Assembly (NCBI GenBank): GCA_002784145.1
Contig: PFKE01000132.1
Location: 1-35,469 of the forward strand
Origin: Flavobacteriaceae bacterium CG_4_10_14_3_um_filter_33_47
GTDB lineage: Bacteria; Bacteroidota; Bacteroidia; Flavobacteriales; Flavobacteriaceae
DNA: 35,469 bases
Direction: 5' to 3'
The notes beneath the pieces are model-generated. The model was not told the DNA's origin. It did not search any database and worked only from the letters and a program-made list of their open reading frames with translations. Below, piece after piece: positions 25,916 to 32,855 of the stretch. Position numbers and translations under genes: made by a program. How positions within the stretch are numbered: position 1 is the stretch's first letter; each line of letters starts with the position of its first letter.

Positions 25916-26740
25916 ATGAAAATCTTTAACTACATAGCTGTCATATTTTTTGTATCAGCATTTACATTCGCAGGCGTATCTCCTAAAGAAAAAGAAGCAT
26001 TATTAGCTTTATATAATTCAACCAATGGAAAAGAATGGAATTCTACTTGGGATTTAAATGCCTCTGAAGACACTTGGTATGGTGTGAAAATTGAAAATGG
26101 CCAAATTGTAGAGTTAAATCTTCAGTTTAATAATCTTCAAGGAGAATTACCTCAAGAAATCGGTCATTTAACTGCCTTGAAAAAAATCAACTTTGGTTTT
26201 AACAAATTAACAGGTTCTTTACCAACCTCTATTGCTAATTTAAAGGAATTGACCTCTTTAGAATTATTTATGAATAGTTTAGAAGGTGTTATACCTTCAG
26301 AATTAGGAGCATTGAATAAATTAGAGTATTTAAAACTTTACAGCAATAAATTTACAGGAGAAATACCATCAACTTTAATGGGATTAACAAACCTAAAAGA
26401 ACTTTTATTAGGAAGTAATTTTTTAACAGGAACCATTCCTTCTCAAATATATGCCTTATCACAATTGAAAAAATTGAGTTTAATGGATAATAAATTGGAA
26501 GGAGAAATACCGATAGAATTAGCCCAACTTAAAGATTTAGAAGAATTAATATTATCTAGCAATCAATTAACAGGAGATTTACCGATGGCTTTTATGAATT
26601 TAACCAAATTAAACACCATCATGGTGAGTGATAATAAGTTAAACCAAGATTATGTTAGCATATCTGGAAAAAACCCACCAAGCTTAATGCAGCTTCAAAT
26701 ACAAAGCGCCACAGCTACTATGGATTTAGAAAAAGAATAG
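25916..26740 (+). CDS. Exported plant-type leucine-rich-repeat protein
   Basis: The 274-residue protein has a signal peptide (about 1-19) and a cap containing KEKEALLALYNSTNGKEWN and DTWYGVKIENGQ (22-63), which resembles the N-terminal cap of plant LRR proteins. Seven uninterrupted 24-residue repeats (64-231) follow, with an eighth partial one to 244. The repeat consensus is LxxLxLxxNxLxGxIPxxLxxLxx, the plant-specific class. The tail (245-274) is short, without a recognisable T9SS sorting domain, so final location (periplasm, or surface by another route) is unknown. Such solenoids bind proteins or glycans. It stands alone, with a terminator 44 bp after its stop and repeats upstream of its promoter. 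Confidence 0.88.
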   Translation: MKIFNYIAVIFFVSAFTFAGVSPKEKEALLALYNSTNGKEWNSTWDLNASEDTWYGVKIENGQIVELNLQFNNLQGELPQEIGHLTALKKINFGFNKLTGSLPTSIANLKELTSLELFMNSLEGVIPSELGALNKLEYLKLYSNKFTGEIPSTLMGLTNLKELLLGSNFLTGTIPSQIYALSQLKKLSLMDNKLEGEIPIELAQLKDLEELILSSNQLTGDLPMAFMNLTKLNTIMVSDNKLNQDYVSISGKNPPSLMQLQIQSATATMDLEKE

Positions 26741-26783
26741 TTTTGAATTAAGTTAGAGTTTTAGAGTTTACAAATTAATTTTT

Positions 26784-26816
26784 AACGGGTAACATACTAA
26801 TATGTTGCCCGTTTTT
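26784..26816 (+). terminator. Rho-independent terminator after the LRR gene
   Basis: AACGGG and AACATA (26784-26796, one unpaired T between) pair with TATGTT and CCCGTT (26801-26813) around a 4-nt loop, followed by further Ts. It occupies the left part of the 338-bp gap between the LRR gene and the next one. The right part of that gap carries a repeat pair and a promoter. Confidence 0.88.
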
Positions 26817-26977
26817 TGTCTTTTTACACCATAACAAAGTATTGTTGTTATGTTTAGTTATTGGTTTCCTTCGGTTATAAGCTATCTCTTTTATACGTAA
26901 ATATTTTTTTAATATTCTCATGTTCATTCAAACAAAATAAATTTGTAAGTTAATATAAGTTAAAAATTTTTATTTTA

Positions 26978-27010
26978 TGTATTTCATCGAAAAAATTGGT
27001 ATTTCATAGG
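26978..27010 (+). promoter_or_regulatory. Direct repeat GTATTTCAT upstream of the beta-helix gene
   Basis: GTATTTCATCGA (26979-26990) is followed by GTATTTCATAGG (26999-27010), period 20 bp, so both copies face the same side of the helix. The second copy ends 9 bp before the -7 element and covers part of the -33 region, a layout typical of an activator site. The pattern resembles the tandem half-sites of LytTR-type regulators; that link is inference. Confidence 0.5.
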
Positions 27011-27027
27011 TTTTTTTTATATTTTTG
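26996..27027 (+). promoter_or_regulatory. Promoter of the beta-helix-like gene
   Basis: TATTTTTG (27020-27027) matches TANNTTTG exactly, with TTG at 26996-26998, 21 bp upstream and between the two repeat copies. The leader would be roughly 45 nt. Confidence 0.6.
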
Positions 27028-27078
27028 TTTTATAATTATACGAAAACATATCTAGTTTTTAATTATAAAAATATAACC

Positions 27079-28404
27079 ATGAAAAAGTTTACAAATTTAA
27101 TATGGGTATTTCTTCTAATTTTTGGAAGCGTACATGCTCAGCAAGAAAAAGGAATTATAGGAACTAATAATTGGCTTTATGGTTGGACAGAATTTAAACC
27201 TAACTTAGAGAGATATGGTGAGCCTACCCAAATAATAACTGGAAACATTACTACAGACACTAAGCTTTCTAAAAGAGATATTTATTTGTTGATTGGTAAT
27301 GTGTTTGTTACCAATAAAGCGACACTTACTATAGAACCAGGAACTGTCATTCTCGGTGATTACAAATCTAATGCATCGCTTACCATTGCCAAAGGAGCAA
27401 AAATAATTGCCGATGGTTTAGAGACAGACCCTATTGTTTTTACCTCCAATAGTAGTTTAAAAAGATCGGGTGATTGGGGAGGAATTATTATACTTGGTGA
27501 TGCACCTACCAATAAATTCGGTAATGGTTCTGTCGCTTCATATTATTCAAATCTAAATAAAACAGATTATGTAAACACAAATTATGGTGGAGACAACGTG
27601 CAAAATGATGCCGGAATATTAAAGTATGTTAGAATAGAGTTTGCTGGGAAAAGACTTAAAGGTGGTGGTAACTTCAATGGTATACTGTTGGCTTGTGTTG
27701 GAAAAAAGACTGTTTTAGAAAACATTATGGTAAGCTACTCCGCTGGAAATTCTCTTGAGGTTATTGGAGGAGAAGTTTTTTTAAGCAAAATAGTTTCTTA
27801 CAGGTCCAATAGCAATGATTTTAAGTTTAATTATGGTACTCAATCCAGTTTAATTAATTCGCTAGCTGTAAGGTCTCCATATATATCTAATAGTTCGGGT
27901 GCAAGATGTATGCAAATTGTTTCGTATGATAAAGAAGAAGAAGTGGATTTTACAAAACCAGAAACTAATGTTGTTGCTAAAAATATAACACTGATCAATC
28001 AAAGTGAAAATTTAAATTCCGATATAGAAAAGGGTTTGGTTAAAGAGTCTGTTTATGTAGCAAAAAACACCAACTTAGAGATGAATAAAAGTGTTATTTC
28101 AGGTTTCAATCCAGCGGTTATATTCGAAGAAAAAATTATTGTTAACCAAGAAAGTCTAAAGAAAATTGTATTTACAGACATGTATTTTAACAACTGTAAC
28201 GGAAACATCTTTGTTGAGAATAATTCTAATAATGAGGACTTAGAAAACTGGTACGGCAATTCAGCATTTTTTAATGTGTATTCTAAGAGTTATAATTCTG
28301 AAACATTTATTGATTTGAATAACGAGAGTAGACCAGATTTCAGATTAAGAATTAACAAAATAATAGCAACAAACGATCTTGACCCTGATTTAAGAATGGA
28401 TTGA
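27079..28404 (+). CDS. Exported protein with beta-helix-like N-terminal region
   Basis: The ATG at 27079 gives 441 residues with a signal peptide (MKKFTNLIWVFLLIFGSVHAQ). The in-frame TTG at 27025 lies on the -7 promoter element and is rejected. Residues about 57-150 contain NITTDTKLSKRDIYLLIGNV, LTIEPGTVILGD, SLTIAKGAKIIADG, PIVFTSN and SGDWGGIIILGDAP. These are short stacked strands typical of a family of Bacteroidota surface proteins with a right-handed parallel beta-helix, which also share the phrase AGILKYVRIEFAGKR seen here near 187-200. No catalytic residues of pectate lyases are apparent. The end (DLDPDLRMD) shows no T9SS sorting domain. Role unknown; probably extracellular or outer-membrane-associated binding. 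Confidence 0.8.
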   Translation: MKKFTNLIWVFLLIFGSVHAQQEKGIIGTNNWLYGWTEFKPNLERYGEPTQIITGNITTDTKLSKRDIYLLIGNVFVTNKATLTIEPGTVILGDYKSNASLTIAKGAKIIADGLETDPIVFTSNSSLKRSGDWGGIIILGDAPTNKFGNGSVASYYSNLNKTDYVNTNYGGDNVQNDAGILKYVRIEFAGKRLKGGGNFNGILLACVGKKTVLENIMVSYSAGNSLEVIGGEVFLSKIVSYRSNSNDFKFNYGTQSSLINSLAVRSPYISNSSGARCMQIVSYDKEEEVDFTKPETNVVAKNITLINQSENLNSDIEKGLVKESVYVAKNTNLEMNKSVISGFNPAVIFEEKIIVNQESLKKIVFTDMYFNNCNGNIFVENNSNNEDLENWYGNSAFFNVYSKSYNSETFIDLNNESRPDFRLRINKIIATNDLDPDLRMD

Positions 28405-28599
28405 GCGTAAAAAATTTAATAGTAGTTTAATAAAAACCATAGGTCTTTCTGTTATCATACATGATGTTCTTAAACACTAAAATTTCTTTTGATTTAATAG
28501 CAATTATTACAAACGTAATTTTAATTGTAACATAAGGCAGTGGTGTAAAAGCGATAATTGTTTCTAAAGGTTTTTGTTTGACTTAAGAAAAAATATCGT

Positions 28600-30039
28600 A
28601 TGAGACATTTTACCGTTTTTAAAATTGCTATTTTTGTAGCATTCCTTTTTTCTCAAATCATAAAGGCTCAAATAGTTATTGGCACACCCAATTTAGGTTT
28701 TAGTCAAGCCTGCGCTAGCAGCACTTTCAATACCTATAACGTTACTTTTTCTTTTTCACCAGAAACGGCCTTACTTGCATCAAATCAATTCATTATCGAA
28801 CTGTCTGATGCCACAGGAAGTTTTGCCAATGCAACTACTATTTATACATCAAATCCCGGAGCAGTAACCGTATCTCCAGCCACATTAAATTTTTCAATTC
28901 CAACTACAACAATTGGTGAAAGTTTTAGAATTAGAATTAAAAGTACTGCACCAGTAGCTACAAGTTCTAGTTCTGCAGTTTTTGCGGCCTATTTTAAACT
29001 TCAAGACACACCATTTACTATTAATAATTTAATTTCAACCGGAATTTATTGTGCGGGTGGAAGTTATTTGTTAACCATTGATAATCCCGGATTCGGATCT
29101 AACGATTCTCCTTTACAGTATCCTTCTCTAACCTTTAATTGGTATAAAGAAACCAGTGCCACAACCTCGGTTTTTGTGTCTAAAGGACCAAGTTTATCCG
29201 TTAATGAACCGGGGACTTATTTTGTTGAAACCGATTATGGTTCTTGTACTTCCAATTCATTTTCAAACCGTGTAACCGTAAGTGAATCTAGTTCTGCAAC
29301 TGCGGCTTCTATAAGCTCTAGTTTAGGTAATCCATATTGTTCAAATGATGGTGAAACTACCTTGAGCACTATCAATGCTTTAGGTTATCAATGGTTTAAA
29401 GATGGTGTAGCCATTTCTGGTGCAACAAATCAAATGTATAACACCAACGAATCTGCAAACTTTTCGGTAGCGATCAATTTAGGAGAATGCTCTACAAATG
29501 CTTCCATAAATCTTGTAAGTACTGGATTTAACAGCAGCATTGATGTTGAAGACATTAACCAACTTGAATCTGGAGAAACACTTATTGCTACCGTTACAAC
29601 AGATGCTATGAATCCTGAATTTAAATGGTTTTTAAACGCTATTGAAATATCTAGTGCGACTCAAAATTTTTATGAAATCTCCCAAACAGGTCAGTATAGA
29701 GTTGTTATTAATCAAACTACGGGATGCATTGCTTCAAATGAATTTTTATTTACGGTATCTGAGCCATTTCCAGATGTATCAAACATTCCCAATTTAATAA
29801 GTCCTAACGGCGATGGAATTAATGATACTTGGGTTATTCCGCAGGCTTACGTCAGTGGAACCAATACGGAAGTAATGATTATTAGTGCACAAGGAAACCT
29901 AGTTCTTAAAACCAATGACTATCAAAATAATTGGCCAGAAAATGATTTAGGATTTAAAGATGTAAACCCAGTGTACTACTATATCATAACTACTCAAAAC
30001 AACAAAACATTAAAAGGGTCCATAACCGTGATAAAATAA
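28600..30039 (+). CDS. T9SS type B cargo protein (gliding-motility-associated C-terminal domain)
   Basis: The 479-residue protein has a signal peptide (MRHFTVFKIAIFVAFLFSQ, then IIKAQ). Several Ig-like segments follow, each ending in the pattern GxYxVxxxxGxC, for example GTYFVETDYGSCTSN and GQYRVVINQTTGC. The last 85 residues are the CHU_C / gliding-motility-associated C-terminal domain: PNLISPNGDGINDTWVIP near 394-411, then YQNNWPENDLG and YYYIITTQNNKTLKGSITVIK. This is the type B sorting signal for secretion by T9SS. It ends one base before the PorP/SprF gene (TAA directly followed by ATG), the pairing seen for SprB with SprF, so the next gene probably holds or exports this protein. Confidence 0.92.
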   Translation: MRHFTVFKIAIFVAFLFSQIIKAQIVIGTPNLGFSQACASSTFNTYNVTFSFSPETALLASNQFIIELSDATGSFANATTIYTSNPGAVTVSPATLNFSIPTTTIGESFRIRIKSTAPVATSSSSAVFAAYFKLQDTPFTINNLISTGIYCAGGSYLLTIDNPGFGSNDSPLQYPSLTFNWYKETSATTSVFVSKGPSLSVNEPGTYFVETDYGSCTSNSFSNRVTVSESSSATAASISSSLGNPYCSNDGETTLSTINALGYQWFKDGVAISGATNQMYNTNESANFSVAINLGECSTNASINLVSTGFNSSIDVEDINQLESGETLIATVTTDAMNPEFKWFLNAIEISSATQNFYEISQTGQYRVVINQTTGCIASNEFLFTVSEPFPDVSNIPNLISPNGDGINDTWVIPQAYVSGTNTEVMIISAQGNLVLKTNDYQNNWPENDLGFKDVNPVYYYIITTQNNKTLKGSITVIK

Positions 30040-32508
30040 ATGAAAAAACAGCTCTTACATATGGTGTTATTTTTTTGTTTTATACAGCAGTTCTATTCGC
30101 AAGAGAATGGCGTTGTTGCATTAAATTTGCCTGTAAGAAACTCTTTAAAATTTAATAGGTATGTCATTAATCCAACCTTTAGTTTTGTAAGAGAACAAAA
30201 TAAGTATGTTAGTTTTTCAAACAAAAGGGAATGGGTTCAATTTAATGATGCGCCACAAACCTACTTGTTTAGTTATTCAGGAAGATTTAGTGAAAATACA
30301 GGAGTAGGTATTGGGCTATTCCAACAAAACTATGGCGTCTTAACCACTTTTGGAGGTCTTTTGAATTTTGCTTACAATGCCGTGCTGGATAGAGATCAAA
30401 ATTTAACATTTGGTATGAATCTTGGGTTTTACAAAAGTGGCATTAATGAAGGTAATGTCATCACAAATTTTCCAGATCCTTCTCTAAATAATATCCCATC
30501 AAACGCTATTATTACCATAAACCCAGGAATTAATTACGGAACCACCTTTTTAGATTTTGGAGTGTCTTTAAACAATCTGGTTTCTTACAATTTAAATACG
30601 AGTAAGATCATTGAAGAAAATCCAGAACAAAGTTTACAAACCCATATCATGTATACTGGCTATCTTGAAAGCCCAGGGTTCTTTGATGAAAGTAAGTTTT
30701 CTGGTTTAATTAGGTCAGAATTTAAAAGAGATAAAACCATCATTTCAGGTATTTTAATGCTAAGCATACCTAAAGGCATGTGGGTTCAAGCTGGATATAA
30801 TTCTCTTTATGGTGCTTCAGGAGGTATTGGCTTTAACATAAGCAATCAAATTGCGATGGAATATAATTACGAAAAGGCTATTGGAGATTTGTCATCCTTT
30901 GGAAGTTCGCATGAATTTACTTTAGCTTATAAATTTAAAAAGAATTTCCGATATAATTATAGTGACTATGAAGAAGAGGGCGCGTTAATTCAACCTGCTA
31001 AAAAAGGAAATCGTGCGGTTGCAAAAAGAAATAGTAGTGGAAAAACAGACGAATACTTTAGAGCCAATAGAATTGAGAAAGCAAAACAGGTTGCTGAGGA
31101 AAAGGCTAGAGTGGAAGAAGTTGCAAGAATTAAGAAAGAACAAGAAGCTATTGCTAGTGCTACTGAAAAAACTCAAACCAATACAGAGGGACAAGAAACC
31201 GCTGAAAATAAAGAAGAAGCCAATGCACAAACCAAAGCAGAAGAGGATGCTAGAATAAAACTAGAGCAGGAAAATCTAGCCAAACAAGCTGCTGAAGAAA
31301 AAGCTAAAACCGAAACAGCCGAAAGAATCAAATTAGAACAAGTAGCTAAGGCAAAAGCTGAAGAAGAAGCTAAAATAAAGTTAGAACAGGAAAATAAAGC
31401 CAAACAAGCTGCAGAAGAAAAAGCCAAAGCAGAGACAGCGGCCAAAATTAAATTAGAGCAAGCAGCTAAGGCCAAAGCTGAAGAAGAAGCTAGAATAAAG
31501 TTAGAGCAGGAAAATCAAGCTAAGCAAATTGAAGAAGCACAAGCTAAGACAGACATAGAAAAAACAGCCAATGTTGCAGATAAAGAATCAGAAATTATAT
31601 CTGAGGAACTTGATGCTGTATTAATTCCTGTTGCAAATGATGAGACTTCTAAGTCAATGGAAAGCCTTACAAAATTAACAGCAGACACAAAAATTGAACA
31701 GCAAGATTTGCTTAAAAAGTTAGGCGAAACCATTGTGAATAAAGAAATAGACCTTAAAGATTTAAAAGAAGAAAATGATTTAAGCGAACAGGGAATATAC
31801 AAAGAGCCTAAACCATTTAAAAGTGTATCTGTAGAAAATGCGGCTTTAGAATCTTTGAAATTAGACATTGAAAGCTCCATAAATGCACAAAACCAAAAAA
31901 TTTCTCAATTAGAAAGTTTATATTCAGAAAGACTAAAAAATGTTCCTAATAAAAAAGATTCTATTAATTCTTTCTATTTTAATGCCATTGAACGTTTAAA
32001 ATCAGAACAACAGCAAACTATAAATGATAAAAACAGTTTATTTGAAGCTTTAGAAAATATTCAAGTCGCTACAGAGATTGAGCGAAAACGAAGAATTAAA
32101 CGAGCGGCTTATGATAATGAAGAGGATAGATATTTAAAAGACAGAGCAACGTTAAACATTATAAAACAGAATACACCAATAAGCCCATTAGCGCTTACAG
32201 AGAATGATTTCGATTTTGGAGAAGAGCAAAGTAATATACAAATTGTAAAATCGGTTAATAATGAAGAAAGTGGTTATTACTTGGTTGTTGCTGTGCATAC
32301 AGATGTTGAAAAACGCGATGAGTTTTTAAGAAAAACAGTATCGGCTGGACAAACAAATATTAACTTTTTCTATGACGTTAACTCTAGTAAATATTTTATT
32401 TATTATGAAAAATTTGATGATATTGAAAGTGCTAGTAAAGCTCTGGAATCTAACAAAGCAAACGAACCATACAATGCTAAAATGTCTATGGTAAAAATTG
32501 AAAACTAA
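30040..32508 (+). CDS. PorP/SprF-family outer-membrane protein fused to a coiled-coil stalk and SPOR-like C-terminus
   Basis: PorP/SprF proteins are outer-membrane barrels that act with T9SS cargo carrying type B signals. The 822-residue product is more than twice the usual length (about 300-340). Residues 1-20 form a signal peptide and about 22-305 the PorP/SprF barrel (RYVINPTFSFVREQNKYVSF, YNSLYGASGGIGFNISNQIA). Residues about 340-500 are a highly charged Ala/Glu/Lys helix with a 40-residue tandem repeat, like the stalk of TolA. About 510-740 is mostly helical and polar. The last 77 residues (GYYLVVAVHTDVEKRDEFLR, ... KYFIYYEKFDDIESASKALE) have the pattern of a SPOR-like peptidoglycan-binding domain. 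It directly follows the type B cargo gene. Confidence 0.88.
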   Translation: MKKQLLHMVLFFCFIQQFYSQENGVVALNLPVRNSLKFNRYVINPTFSFVREQNKYVSFSNKREWVQFNDAPQTYLFSYSGRFSENTGVGIGLFQQNYGVLTTFGGLLNFAYNAVLDRDQNLTFGMNLGFYKSGINEGNVITNFPDPSLNNIPSNAIITINPGINYGTTFLDFGVSLNNLVSYNLNTSKIIEENPEQSLQTHIMYTGYLESPGFFDESKFSGLIRSEFKRDKTIISGILMLSIPKGMWVQAGYNSLYGASGGIGFNISNQIAMEYNYEKAIGDLSSFGSSHEFTLAYKFKKNFRYNYSDYEEEGALIQPAKKGNRAVAKRNSSGKTDEYFRANRIEKAKQVAEEKARVEEVARIKKEQEAIASATEKTQTNTEGQETAENKEEANAQTKAEEDARIKLEQENLAKQAAEEKAKTETAERIKLEQVAKAKAEEEAKIKLEQENKAKQAAEEKAKAETAAKIKLEQAAKAKAEEEARIKLEQENQAKQIEEAQAKTDIEKTANVADKESEIISEELDAVLIPVANDETSKSMESLTKLTADTKIEQQDLLKKLGETIVNKEIDLKDLKEENDLSEQGIYKEPKPFKSVSVENAALESLKLDIESSINAQNQKISQLESLYSERLKNVPNKKDSINSFYFNAIERLKSEQQQTINDKNSLFEALENIQVATEIERKRRIKRAAYDNEEDRYLKDRATLNIIKQNTPISPLALTENDFDFGEEQSNIQIVKSVNNEESGYYLVVAVHTDVEKRDEFLRKTVSAGQTNINFFYDVNSSKYFIYYEKFDDIESASKALESNKANEPYNAKMSMVKIEN
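31249..31536 (+). repeat. In-frame 120-bp tandem repeat in the PorP/SprF fusion gene
   Basis: Units start at 31249, 31369 and 31489, exactly 120 bp (40 codons) apart, with about 2.4 copies. Each unit encodes ARIKLEQEN-AKQAAEEKAK followed by KIKLEQ-AKAKAEEE-type sequence (residues 404-443, 444-483, 484 to about 499). Because the period is a multiple of three and of near-helical phasing, gain or loss of a unit would lengthen or shorten the stalk without a frameshift. Confidence 0.93.
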
Positions 32509-32855
32509 ACCCATTTAATGCCGCGTTTTTATTAATTTGAAAAGGATATTTTACGCTAAACAACAATACTATATATTTAAGAGTTAATTATATTTTGTAT
32601 AAAAAATACTTCAATAGTTAAAATCAACATCGTTTAAATGCATTAGTAATACGATAAAAAGCTTAATTTTTGCTTTCTCCTTTTTCTATTTCAAAATAAT
32701 TCACGATATTTATACCGTTTATTGACATTAAATTTAGACCAAAAGTTTTATCTGAAGTAATTAGATTACAATCGGTTTGTTTATTGTGTTGAAAGTAAGT
32801 CATATTTCTTTTTGAAACGCCTCAAAACATAAAAGAAATACAAAATATAGCTATT
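32509..32855. other. 347-bp gap with no gene
   Basis: The gap between the PorP/SprF fusion and the giant adhesin gene is very AT-rich and has no open frame of note. A weak hairpin (AAAGC at about 32657 and GCTTT at about 32671, followed by a pyrimidine stretch) could end the upstream transcript. TTTG at about 32775 is the best -33-like element, but no convincing TANNTTTG follows at the right distance, so I place no promoter. The TTCATCG motif found upstream of other surface genes is absent here. Confidence 0.4.

Noticed and set aside
27025-27078. TTG start giving the beta-helix protein 18 extra residues
   Set aside because: The TTG is part of the -7 promoter element and the extension is Tyr/Asn/Lys-rich, unlike a signal peptide; ATG 27079 is preferred.
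28405-28599. Promoter or motif pair in the 195-bp gap before the type B cargo gene
   Set aside because: No TANNTTTG at a suitable distance and no TTCATCG copy could be found; only short imperfect inverted repeats are present.
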